A stretch of DNA of 9,856 nucleotides from Acidobacteriota bacterium (GCA_003223065.1 QHXU01000069.1:1-9856), one strand, 5' to 3'. Shown: positions 1 through 6,794, numbered from the stretch's first letter. Numbers and translations are program-made. The notes: generated by a model not told the origin, from the sequence alone.

Positions 1-76
1 CATTGGCGAAATGAGCGGCGATACGGGAGCCCATGGTGCCGGCTCCGAGGACGGCCACACGTTGGATGGTTCGCAT
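1..76 (-). CDS. 3-hydroxyacyl-CoA dehydrogenase-like protein, N-terminal fragment
   Basis: Partial gene cut by the window edge; only the first 25 codons are present, starting at the ATG at 74-76. The translation begins MRTIQRVAVLGAGTMGSRIA. It shows a beta strand followed by the dinucleotide-binding glycine motif GxGxxG (G11, G13, G16) in the form GAGTMG, which is typical of the NAD-binding domain of 3-hydroxyacyl-CoA dehydrogenases of fatty-acid beta-oxidation (FadB/PaaH/Hbd type). That family oxidises L-3-hydroxyacyl-CoA to 3-ketoacyl-CoA with NAD+. Other Rossmann enzymes with GAGxMG, such as 6-phosphogluconate dehydrogenase-like proteins, cannot be excluded from 25 residues. It lies 50 bp downstream of the second secreted paralogue on the same strand. 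No good Shine-Dalgarno sequence precedes the start. Confidence 0.7.
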   Translation of the reverse strand, partial: MRTIQRVAVLGAGTMGSRIAAHFAN

Positions 77-126
77 GTTCAATCCCAAAGTATGGAGTCT
101 ACCAACTCAACACTGTTCAGCAGGGC

Positions 127-732
127 TTACCTCCGGCGCGCGCGGATCGTAACCGGCAGATCGCCGGGATGTGTATTGGTGAACCGGAGTGTCACGCAAC
201 CTTGTGCGTCGAGCGTAACGACCGCGGGGGTGTTGACGCTGGTGAGCATCCAGCCTTGCGGCAGCGTGACATAGTTGAGCGGGCGGTCGAGCGTGCGGGC
301 CCAAACCAACTCGCTGTCTTGCATCATGTAGCCTACCGGATCCGTATAAGTTTCCTCGACCCGGATGCGAAAAGACTGGCCATCTTCGATTTCGCGCGGA
401 AGGTCGCCCTGTACCACTACCGAGTCGGGCTCGGCCGGCTCCGGATAATAGCCGAGCGCGTTGACTTGTTTGCCGGTCACGAAATGAGTGTGCAGCGCCT
501 CGCCCGTATCGAGAAGGAACATCTTCGAGTCCGGCGCCACGCTACTGCCCTTGCGCACGAAGCTATGCACGGACTTCTGGCCCGGCAGCGTCACGTTGAA
601 ATCGTGCGAGATTCGAAACTGATGCGTGGATGGATCGAGCAGCCAGTACCGGATTTCGCGGTCCTGTTCGGCGCGGTGGAACTGCGCGATCGCCAGAACA
701 GGCGCGAGCATAAGCACGGCCGAACGCTTCAT
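127..732 (-). CDS. Secreted protein of unknown function (paralogue B)
   Basis: I do not recognise the family. The 201-residue protein starts MKRSAVLMLAPVLAIAQ, a short Sec-type signal peptide with likely cleavage after AIA at residue 16, so the mature chain should be periplasmic or extracellular. No membrane segment follows. It is a clear paralogue of the gene immediately upstream (729-1325). Both have a THQF motif near residue 36 and an R-x-R-x-x-x-TYTD block (123-131 here). Both also have a V-x-LP-x-G strand near 155-160 and a C-terminal strand run ending in LPV-x-I-x-x-RR. This copy has longer, more divergent loops, including acidic and proline residues around 97-104. The start is well supported: GGAGG lies 5 nt upstream of the ATG. 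The ATG overlaps the upstream TGA as ATGA, so the two genes are probably translated together. The C-terminal beta-rich pattern suggests a small binding or adhesion domain, but that is a guess. Confidence 0.85.
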   Translation of the reverse strand: MKRSAVLMLAPVLAIAQFHRAEQDREIRYWLLDPSTHQFRISHDFNVTLPGQKSVHSFVRKGSSVAPDSKMFLLDTGEALHTHFVTGKQVNALGYYPEPAEPDSVVVQGDLPREIEDGQSFRIRVEETYTDPVGYMMQDSELVWARTLDRPLNYVTLPQGWMLTSVNTPAVVTLDAQGCVTLRFTNTHPGDLPVTIRARRR

Positions 733-1325
733 GGCAGCCTCCGCCCGGTGATCTTGACCGGCAACTGATCATCGCGATCGTTCAGGAAACTGACGCGGAT
801 GCGGCCATCAGCGCCGGTCGAAACGATTCCCGGCGACGCGCAGCCGATGAGTTCGTAGCCGCGCGGCAACACCACAACATTGCGCTTGATGCCGAGCGGG
901 CGATCGAACACGAATCCTCCGTCCTTTTCGTAATAGGACTCCGCATCCGTGTACGTCTTGTAGATTCGAATGCGCGCTTCGCCGCCTTTTGGCACAGGCT
1001 TCAACAGACGCACGCGAATGAATTTCGCGGTATCGGCGGCGCGGCTGTTGACAAATCCTGAAGCCTTTGCGGTGCGGCCGTCCACTTCATCGAACTCGAG
1101 TTCCTTGCCGGTGGCGCGGTCGATAACGCGCTCCTTGGTCGATACCGAGCCGGGGCGGATGGGGTTGAAGAAGTACTGCGCGCCCTCGCGGGCGGTCGAA
1201 ACGTCGTAAACGATCGCGAACTGGTGTGTGGCGGGCGCGAGCAGTTCGTAAACGGTCAATTCGTCAGCGGCACGGACCGTCAGCATTCCCGCCATCCCAA
1301 CCAACAGCAGCGCGAGAGTCTTCAT
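729..1325 (-). CDS. Secreted protein of unknown function (paralogue A)
   Basis: I do not recognise the family. From the ATG at 1323-1325 the product is 198 residues. It begins MKTLALLLVGMAGMLTVRAA, a standard signal peptide with likely cleavage after residue 20. The reading frame stays open for another 74 codons upstream, but that extension runs opposite the PPIase gene and lacks a signal, so the internal start is preferred. The mature protein has THQF at 33-36, an R-I-R-I-x-K-TYTD block at 118-127, a tyrosine pair at 131-132, DRPLGI at 141-146 and V-V-L-P-x-G-Y at 151-157. It ends in a strand pair finishing LPVKITGRR. These landmarks are shared in order with the next gene, so the two arose by tandem duplication. 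One possible cysteine (C162) is absent from the other copy. The role is unknown. The start lies only 37 bp from the divergent PPIase lipoprotein gene. Confidence 0.85.
   Translation of the reverse strand: MKTLALLLVGMAGMLTVRAADELTVYELLAPATHQFAIVYDVSTAREGAQYFFNPIRPGSVSTKERVIDRATGKELEFDEVDGRTAKASGFVNSRAADTAKFIRVRLLKPVPKGGEARIRIYKTYTDAESYYEKDGGFVFDRPLGIKRNVVVLPRGYELIGCASPGIVSTGADGRIRVSFLNDRDDQLPVKITGRRLP
738..742 (-). promoter_or_regulatory. Ribosome binding site of paralogue B
   Basis: GGAGG on the minus strand ends 5 nt before the ATG at 730-732. It lies inside the last codons of the upstream paralogue. This fixes the start of paralogue B and supports translational coupling through the ATGA stop/start overlap. 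Confidence 0.75.
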
Positions 1326-1362
1326 GGCGACCAACGAGTCTATCACGCGGTATCCTGACTCT
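1326..1362. promoter_or_regulatory. Short divergent intergenic region
   Basis: Only 37 bp separate the starts of the secreted paralogue pair (-) and the PPIase lipoprotein (+). Neither start has a clear Shine-Dalgarno sequence. On the plus strand TATCCT (1351-1356) sits 6 nt before the ATG, which would fit a -10 box for a leaderless or nearly leaderless transcript, but no matching -35 hexamer is visible. Promoter elements for both directions must overlap each other or the flanking coding sequence. The -10 call is weak. Confidence 0.3.
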
Positions 1363-2217
1363 ATGAAGATGTTATTCATTCTGGCGGGCGCGGTAATCGC
1401 GTGCGGCCAGCAGCAGCAACCACCTCCGGCCCCCGATCCGGTAGTCCTGATGGTCGGGAATGAGAGGATCACGAAATCAGAGTTCGAGGGTATCCTCGCG
1501 ACGTTGCCGGAGCGGCAGCGCCCCGATGCGCAAAACCCCGCGGCCAAGCGGAAGATCGCGGAACAACTTGCCGAGATTAAGGCGCTGGCGCATGAGGCCC
1601 GAGAGCGTAAGCTGGACCAGACCCCCAGGATTCAAACGCAGATCGCGCTACAGACCGACCAAATATTGGCCAACACCCTCTACCAGGATATGAGCAGCGT
1701 AAAACCCAGCGACGCAACCTTGCTCGCCTACTACGATGCGCACAAGCAGGAGTGGGAAGAAGTGAAAGCGCGGCACATTCTGATCCGGATGCAGGGCTCG
1801 CGCGTTCCCCTGAAGCCGAACCAAAAGGATATTACTGATGCCGAGGCGCTGGCCAAGGCGAACGAGGTCCGGGCGAAGATTGTGGCTGGCACGGATTTCG
1901 CCGCAGTGGCAAAAGCGGAGTCCGACGATGCAGGTACGGGGGCTAACGGAGGCGAGCTCGGCTCGTTCACGAGGGGCCGTATGGTGCCGGAGTTTGAGAA
2001 GGCGGCGTTTTCCTTGCCGATCGGCGAGCTGAGCGAGCCGGTGAAATCGCCATTCGGCTATCACCTGATCCAGGTGGAATCGCACAAAACGAAGCCGTTC
2101 GAAGAAGTTCGGGCGGACGTGGAACAGAAGATCAAGCCGGAGATCGCGAAGCAAGGCCTGGAGGCAGTGAAGAAAAAGACGCCGATGACGTTCGACGAGA
2201 GCTATTTCGGGAAGTAA
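1363..2217 (+). CDS. Parvulin-type peptidyl-prolyl cis-trans isomerase, lipoprotein
   Basis: This is a predicted extracytoplasmic folding factor that isomerises prolyl bonds (rotamase, EC 5.2.1.8), related to PrsA, PpiD and SurA. The preferred start at 1363 gives 284 residues beginning MKMLFILAGAVIACGQQQQ. This is a short hydrophobic signal ending in a lipobox, VIAC, with C14 as the likely lipidated residue, followed by a Gln/Pro-rich linker to about residue 26. The frame also opens at 1324, but that would add 13 polar residues before the signal. Residues 27-130 form a helical SurA-N-like chaperone region. Residues 136-241 form the parvulin domain: ARHIL with H138, GGELGSF at 197-202, the M-V-P-E-F segment at 207-211, and PFGYHLI with H234. 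The length is ordinary for PrsA-like lipoproteins. It is divergent from two secreted proteins that could be clients, which is inference only. Confidence 0.92.
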   Translation: MKMLFILAGAVIACGQQQQPPPAPDPVVLMVGNERITKSEFEGILATLPERQRPDAQNPAAKRKIAEQLAEIKALAHEARERKLDQTPRIQTQIALQTDQILANTLYQDMSSVKPSDATLLAYYDAHKQEWEEVKARHILIRMQGSRVPLKPNQKDITDAEALAKANEVRAKIVAGTDFAAVAKAESDDAGTGANGGELGSFTRGRMVPEFEKAAFSLPIGELSEPVKSPFGYHLIQVESHKTKPFEEVRADVEQKIKPEIAKQGLEAVKKKTPMTFDESYFGK

Positions 2218-2221
2218 GGCG

Positions 2222-3526
2222 CTATAACCGAACGATCTTCTCTGACGCGTAACCCTTCAAAGCATTGCGCGTGTCGACCACCAGGCGGGCGCGCTCGACG
2301 ACGCGGGCGTAATCGAAACATTTGTGATCGGTTACGATCACGACGCAGTCCGCTTGATCCGCGCCCTGATCCACGCTAATGGCGCTCATGACGCTTCCGT
2401 CGGCATGCACTTTCGGCACGTACGGATCGCTATAGGTGATCTTCGCCCCCCTTCGGCTGAGCAGGTGAATGATATCGAGCGCGGGCGACTCACGTACATC
2501 GTCGATGTCGCGCTTGTAGGCCACGCCGAGGATATGCAAGCGCGAGCCCTTGAGCGGCTTCCTATGGTCGTTCAGCGCGTTCTGGATCTTGTCCACCACG
2601 AAGTGAGGCATCTGCCCGTTGATGTAGCCGGCGAGCTCGATAAAACGCGCCTCGATGCCGGCCTGCTTCGTTTTCCACGAAAGGTAGAAAGGGTCGATGG
2701 GAATGCAATGTCCGCCGAGACCGGGGCCCGGGTAGAACGGCATGAACCCGAACGGCTTGGTAGCCGCGGCGTCAATCACCTCCCATACGTCTATGCCCAT
2801 CCGGTCGCACATGAGCGCGATCTCGTTCGCTAATCCGATGTTGATCATGCGGAATGTGTTTTCGAGCAGCTTCACCATTTCCGCCACGCGCGTTGACGCC
2901 ACAGGCACCACGGATTCGAGCGCCTGCCCATAGAACAGCGCGCCAAGCTCGGTGCACGCCGGCGTAATTCCGCCCACGACCTTGGGAATGTTTCTGGTCT
3001 GGAACTTCGGGTTGCCGGGATCAACACGCTCCGGTGAAAAGCACAGGAAAAAATGCTCGCCCACTTTCAGGTCGTTCCGCTCGAACATCGGCAGCATCAG
3101 CTCGTCGGTAGTGCCCGGATAAGTGGTGGACTCGAGAATAATCAGCATTCCAGCGTGAAAATGCCTGGCGATCTCCTGGCAGGAGCTGACGATGTAGCTC
3201 ATGTCCGGGTCTTTTGTCTTGCGGAGCGGCGTGGGTACGCAGATGTTGATTGTGTCGAGGGTCGCCACGGCTCCGAAATCCGTGGTGGCCCGGAGCTTCC
3301 CGGACCGTACCAACGGCTTCAACGCGGAGGCGGGCACGTCCTGTACATACGATTCCCCGCGGTTGATCGCGTCCACTTTGGACCGGTCGACGTCGATACC
3401 AGTGACATCGAATCCTACCTGGGCGAATTCCACCGCCAGGGGCAGACCGACGTATCCCAGCCCGACGATGCCGGCGCGGGCCTGGCGCGCCTCGATTTTG
3501 CGGCGCAATTCCTGTGAATGAATCAA
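2222..3526 (-). CDS. Nucleotide-sugar 6-dehydrogenase, UDP-GlcNAc dehydrogenase type (WbpA/TviB-like)
   Basis: This enzyme oxidises the C6 hydroxyl of a UDP-sugar to a carboxylate with two NAD+, giving a UDP-uronic acid for surface polysaccharide. The 434-residue length is normal. The N-terminal Rossmann domain has GLGYVGLP at 22-29, with the acidic residues of the NAD ribose site near 45-47. Then come VPTP (97-100) and the E-S-T-T-Y-P-G-T-T segment at 132-140. SPERVDPG (164-171) and the helix with K219 and N223 follow. The catalytic cysteine motif is GLGGHCIPIDPFYL, with C274. The C-terminal UDP-binding domain has GVAYKRDIDDVRESPAL at 334-350. The SPER-x-x-PG and GGHCIP-x-DP forms resemble WbpA/TviB more than UDP-glucose dehydrogenase Ugd, but the substrate is inferred. 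The start is TTG, supported by AAGGAG 5 nt upstream. It is the last gene of the operon, 13 bp after dapF, and its stop is 4 bp from the convergent PPIase stop. Confidence 0.93.
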   Translation of the reverse strand: MIHSQELRRKIEARQARAGIVGLGYVGLPLAVEFAQVGFDVTGIDVDRSKVDAINRGESYVQDVPASALKPLVRSGKLRATTDFGAVATLDTINICVPTPLRKTKDPDMSYIVSSCQEIARHFHAGMLIILESTTYPGTTDELMLPMFERNDLKVGEHFFLCFSPERVDPGNPKFQTRNIPKVVGGITPACTELGALFYGQALESVVPVASTRVAEMVKLLENTFRMINIGLANEIALMCDRMGIDVWEVIDAAATKPFGFMPFYPGPGLGGHCIPIDPFYLSWKTKQAGIEARFIELAGYINGQMPHFVVDKIQNALNDHRKPLKGSRLHILGVAYKRDIDDVRESPALDIIHLLSRRGAKITYSDPYVPKVHADGSVMSAISVDQGADQADCVVIVTDHKCFDYARVVERARLVVDTRNALKGYASEKIVRL

Positions 3527-3531
3527 TGCCT

Positions 3532-3537
3532 CTCCTT
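3532..3537 (-). promoter_or_regulatory. Strong ribosome binding site deciding a TTG start
   Basis: AAGGAG on the minus strand lies 5 nt before the TTG at 3524-3526, in the 13-bp gap after the dapF stop. It is the best Shine-Dalgarno match seen in the window. It makes TTG the start of the nucleotide-sugar dehydrogenase even though no ATG is present there. Confidence 0.8.
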
Positions 3538-3539
3538 TC

Positions 3540-4337
3540 TCACTCGCCGAGGTAAAACTCGCCGCGCGCGACGATCTCGGCGGGTCCAGCCAACAGAATT
3601 TCCTCGTCCTCCCATCGTAGAGCCAGCGGACCGGCCGGCGTAACCACGCGTACCGGACTCCGCGCGAGCCCCCTCGCTTTGGCCGCGGCAGCCGCGCCGG
3701 TCGAGCCTGTTCCGGAACTCATCGTCTCTCCCGCGCCGCGCTCGAAGAAGCGAACTTCAAGGGTGTGTTGGTCGACGACGCGCACGAACGAGACGTTAGT
3801 GCGTTCCGGGAAGCGAGGATGCCGCTCGATCCGGGCGCCCAGCGCGCGCCAGTCGACTTCGAAATTATCGACGAAGACAGCGCACTGCGGATTCCCGACA
3901 TTCAGGGTCGTGCAATCTCGATCTTCGATTCGAGCGTGAAGGTCTTCAACCAGAGCGCGTCCCATATTCATCTCGAAGATGAACATGCGGCCGTGACGAT
4001 CGAGCAGGTGCAACTGTTTTTGCCCCGCGCCGGTTGCGATGCGGATGGCGGAGCCCGCGCGCCCGGCCTCGATCAGAAACGCGGCGGCACAACGGGTGCC
4101 GTTGCCTGAGAGCTCGCTGCGGCTGCCGTCGGAATTCCACAACTCGATCGAGCCGTCGGCGCCCCCGGTCCCGTTCGCGGAGACGAGCAGCCACCCGTCG
4201 GCGCCCGGACCTGTGTGCCGGTCGCAGATCGCGCGCGCCGTGGAGGCGAGGTCGACGGTGTCGGCAGGGACTTGATCGCTCCAGGTGAGCAGAAAATCGT
4301 TGCGCGCGCCGTGGGCCTTGGTGAATGGGATCTTCAT
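3540..4337 (-). CDS. dapF: Diaminopimelate epimerase family protein with both catalytic cysteines replaced by serine
   Basis: The canonical family member interconverts LL- and meso-2,6-diaminopimelate for lysine and peptidoglycan using a thiolate/thiol cysteine pair. From the ATG at 4335-4337 the protein has 265 residues, close to the usual 270-280; an upstream open stretch to 4520 belongs to the preceding gene's frame overlap. Seen in order: HGARNDF (9-15, N13), GPGADG (43-48), N68 in the NSDGS segment, SGNGTRC (77-83), NPQ (149-151), ERTNV (178-182, N181), ERGAGET (199-205) and SSGTG (207-211). These match the two pseudo-symmetric DapF halves and keep the substrate-binding Asn, Glu and Arg positions. 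However, the active-site cysteines of the CGNG and ACGTG motifs are S77 (TCA, 4107-4109) and S208 (TCC, 3714-3716). Activity as a standard epimerase is therefore uncertain. The start overlaps the glycosyltransferase stop as ATGA, with purine-rich AAGAAGAGA just upstream. Confidence 0.85.
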   Translation of the reverse strand: MKIPFTKAHGARNDFLLTWSDQVPADTVDLASTARAICDRHTGPGADGWLLVSANGTGGADGSIELWNSDGSRSELSGNGTRCAAAFLIEAGRAGSAIRIATGAGQKQLHLLDRHGRMFIFEMNMGRALVEDLHARIEDRDCTTLNVGNPQCAVFVDNFEVDWRALGARIERHPRFPERTNVSFVRVVDQHTLEVRFFERGAGETMSSGTGSTGAAAAAKARGLARSPVRVVTPAGPLALRWEDEEILLAGPAEIVARGEFYLGE

Positions 4338-4766
4338 TCTCTTCTTGCTGGTGTGCCCAAAACACTGCTCCCTGACGGCGAAGGTTCGGAGCGTTCGTAG
4401 ATTTCGACCACTGGCGCTCCTTTCACGATAATCTGCTTCCGCGGCTGATAGTGTGGACCGCGGCGATTGGCTTTCAGCAGAGCGGTCGAGACCGCGTCGC
4501 CTGAAAATGCCAGCGCCCATTGCTCGTGAAGGAACAAATCCGGGCGCTTCAAAGCGCTTTCCCAGGCCACGTCGTTGCCCTCATGCAAGCCCTCGCGGAG
4601 AGGGATGTGGGCCTCACGGAGAACGCCTGTCAGATCACCGAACGAATAAATGACGCCCGAGCCCGGCGCGTAATTTGCCGCAAGGCGTGAGTCCATGCGC
4701 GGCGGGCGACGGAATTCACCTCCGATTCTTTCCAGCATATCGATGGCGGCCAATTGGTCTTGAACG

Positions 4767-4769
4767 CCC
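4767..4769 (-). other. Frameshift site 2 in the glycosyltransferase (missing G)
   Basis: On the minus strand the text reads GTG CCG TGGGCGTTC. Adding one G to the three-G run gives VPWGVQDQLAAIDMLER and restores the original frame through to the stop at 4334. Without it, frame 2 runs into a low-complexity Arg/Ser tail ending at 4630. Confidence 0.7.
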
Positions 4770-5162
4770 ACGGCACTGCCGCTCCCAACACGAGAATCAT
4801 TGCCGCCGGAAGACGCAGCCGCAAGGGCGTAAGCGTTACCAGCGTTGCACCGGCAAACGCCGCCAGAGGCAGAGCCGCGAGCGCATAGCGGGTGTTATAC
4901 CACGAGTTCGGCCACAAATCGGGCACGAAGATCGGCGTGCCTGAGGAATGCATGCTCCAGACATAGAATGCAGGTGGAAGAGCTAGCAGCAATGCCGGCC
5001 ACCAGACGCGTTTCCATAAAACGGCAAGCACGCCCACTCCCGCGATTATCAACGAGGGCCATCCGATGGCCAGGCGCATGGCAGCGAAGTAATAGCGTAG
5101 GGCCGTCGGCCAGTCGTGATCGCCGGGATAGTGCTGCATGCCTTGGGCGAGCTGGCGCTGAT

Positions 5163-5166
5163 AAAA
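5163..5166 (-). other. Frameshift site 1 in the glycosyltransferase (extra T)
   Basis: On the minus strand the coding text reads GCG CTG GCG ATTTTATCAG. Removing one T from the four-T run gives ALAIYQRQLAQG, which continues straight into the hydrophobic frame-2 piece ending near 4769. As it stands, frame 1 turns into an Arg/Ala/Pro-rich tail, a typical out-of-frame product of GC-rich DNA. Confidence 0.75.
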
Positions 5167-5876
5167 TCGCCAGCGCCGACCAAGGCCCGTTGTAGAACTC
5201 CAGCGGATTGCTGAAATAGAACCGGTTGTACGCCAACCACGCGAGCGGCGCGAGCGATGCAAGCGCAGCGAACAACAGCACATGCCATTTTCGCCTGGCG
5301 ATCGCGAGCAGGTAGAGCGATACGAACGGAATCAAGAACCAACCTTCATAACGGGTGAGAGATGCGGCGTTGCAGAAAGCTGCGGCCAGCAATAGCGCGA
5401 GCAGGGATTGCGAGTCGCGAAACCAGAGCGTGGCCCACAATAGCGCCGCGAGTGAGACGGCGAAAATCGATTCCGTCATCGGCGTCGATTGCAGATACAG
5501 CATGTTCGGGTTCAGCGCAAATAGCAAAGCCGCTGCGAATCCTGCGCTCGGGGATGCCAGGGCACGCCGGGCCGCCGCGAACAGGAGCGCTCCGGCGAGG
5601 ACGAAGCATGCCGACGAAGGGATAGTCCCGGCCAGCCCGCTGCCCCACCACGCGTCGCGCTTCGCGAACAGAAGCATGATCAGATGAGGCAGCGGCAGCC
5701 AGGCTGTCCCGATCTGCGCGACGTTGGGCGTGCGGGAATCGAGGATGCGGCGCGCGATGTTGAGGTGCGCTTCGGCATCGCCGTAGTAGAGGACATAGCC
5801 GCGTGCCAGGCACCAGCCGGCCGCGGTGACGCTGATCGCGGCCAGCAGGAGAATCACGCCGGCCAAGGCCAGCATC

Positions 5877-6794
5877 CTAGAATGACGTGAATCGCCGGAA
5901 TTCTTCGAATCGGGCATCGATCTCGTCGCGCGTCAACGTACGAAAGCGCTCAACGCCGAAGCGCTCGCAACAAAAACTCCCCATCACGGAGCCGTAGATG
6001 ACGGCGCGGCTCAGTTCGCCCCGGCTGATCTGATGGGCTTCGAGATCGAAACCTTTCTCGGCCAGATAGCCGATGAAGCCTCCTGCAAAACTATCGCCGG
6101 CGCCGGTCGGATCGAACACATCCTCGAGCAGGTAGCCGGGCACGATGAAGTAAGAATCGCTGCGGAACAGCATCGCACCGTACTCGCCGCGCTTGATCAC
6201 CAGCGCCTTAGGCCCCAGGTCGAGAATCGCGGCCGCGGCCTTACGCAGGTTATGGTGGCCGGAAAGCATGCGAGCCTCGCTGTCATTGATGAGCAGAAAA
6301 TCCCATTCACGGATTGTGCCAAGTAATTCATCGCGGAAGTCGGCGATCCAGTAGTTCATCGTGTCGCCGCCCGCCAGCCGCAACCCGTTCATCTGCGCGC
6401 GCACGCTCCGCTGCAGAGCCGGCTGGATGTTTCCGAGCAGGAGGTAGGGCTCGGAACGGTAGCTTTCGGGAAGCTTGGGATTGAAATGGGCAAAAACGTT
6501 CAGCTCAGTGGTGAGCGTGGTGCGGTCATGCATGTCATCGGAGTACTTGCCGGCCCAGAAAAATGTCTTGCCGGCCACGCGTTCGACTCCCGTGAGATCG
6601 ATGCCCCGTGAGGCGAGCAAGGCCGTGTCTTCTTCCTCGAAATCCTCTCCGACAACGGCAACGATCCGGGTTTTGGTGAAGAAGCTCGAGGCCAGGGAAA
6701 TGTACGTGGCGGCTCCTCCGAGCATGCGGTCGACGCGTCCGTGCGGCGTTTCCACGCCATCGTAGGCCACGGAGCCAACTACCACTAGGGACAC
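5877..6794 (-). CDS. PfkB-family carbohydrate kinase
   Basis: This is a cytoplasmic ribokinase-fold kinase that phosphorylates a sugar or nucleoside hydroxyl with ATP; the substrate cannot be told from sequence. The GTG at 6792-6794 gives 305 residues beginning MSLVVVGSVAYDGVETP, the expected first strand of the fold. The frame is open to another GTG at 6857, but that adds 21 residues with no family resemblance. GGAATY (26-31) is the first PfkB signature region, which binds the sugar. GDTMNYWIADF lies in the middle and NDSEA (170-174) is the usual N-x-x-E-type motif before the ATP site. DPTGAGDSFAGGF (228-240) is the second signature, with G231-A-G-D234 forming the anion hole and D234 the catalytic base. 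The gene leads the minus-strand operon. Its TAG at 5877-5879 lies inside, or 1 bp before, the glycosyltransferase start. Its 5' end faces a metallophosphoesterase gene across 54 bp. Confidence 0.9.
   Translation of the reverse strand: MSLVVVGSVAYDGVETPHGRVDRMLGGAATYISLASSFFTKTRIVAVVGEDFEEEDTALLASRGIDLTGVERVAGKTFFWAGKYSDDMHDRTTLTTELNVFAHFNPKLPESYRSEPYLLLGNIQPALQRSVRAQMNGLRLAGGDTMNYWIADFRDELLGTIREWDFLLINDSEARMLSGHHNLRKAAAAILDLGPKALVIKRGEYGAMLFRSDSYFIVPGYLLEDVFDPTGAGDSFAGGFIGYLAEKGFDLEAHQISRGELSRAVIYGSVMGSFCCERFGVERFRTLTRDEIDARFEEFRRFTSF

Larger units (their letters stand above)
4334..5917 (-). pseudogene. Membrane glycosyltransferase, GT39/PMT-like, with two compensating frameshifts
   Basis: This is one gene of about 527 codons that is read in three pieces. 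Frame 1 runs from the start to about residue 250, frame 2 covers about 250-383, and frame 1 resumes to the stop at 4334-4336. Uninterrupted frame 1 would stop at 4895 and give 340 residues with an arginine-rich nonsense tail. The protein is polytopic. The motif GDAEAHL at 46-52 carries the acidic residue expected at the catalytic entrance of C-type glycosyltransferases, followed by TAWLPLPH (71-78), TPMTE (145-149) and TRYEGW (188-193). The middle piece has more membrane segments and WYNTRYALAALPLA. The last 145 residues are soluble. Such enzymes transfer sugar from a polyprenyl-phosphate donor outside the membrane; the acceptor is unknown. The ATG at 5917 overlaps the kinase gene by 41 bp and gives a charged N-terminus. 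The ATG at 5875, 1 bp after the kinase stop, is an alternative. Genuine decay and sequencing error are both possible. Confidence 0.8.

Noticed and set aside
169..768. Long plus-strand open frame of 199 codons opposite the secreted paralogues
   Set aside because: It is a GC-rich antisense shadow with no domain, signal or Shine-Dalgarno sequence. The minus-strand genes have signal peptides, shared paralogous motifs and a GGAGG site.
1326..1547. 74-codon N-terminal extension of secreted paralogue A
   Set aside because: It is Cys/Gly-rich, unrelated to paralogue B, runs antisense to the PPIase lipoprotein start, and would bury a good signal peptide.
3946..4365. Arginine-rich minus-strand frame of 139 codons inside dapF
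   Set aside because: It is another frame of the same strand with the Arg/His bias of shifted GC-rich codons. The dapF frame carries all the family motifs.
4767..5166. Programmed ribosomal frameshifting in the glycosyltransferase
   Set aside because: It would need a +1 and a -1 event in one gene. Neither site has a recognisable slippery heptamer with a stimulatory structure, and both lie at short homopolymers. Indel mutation or sequence error is simpler.
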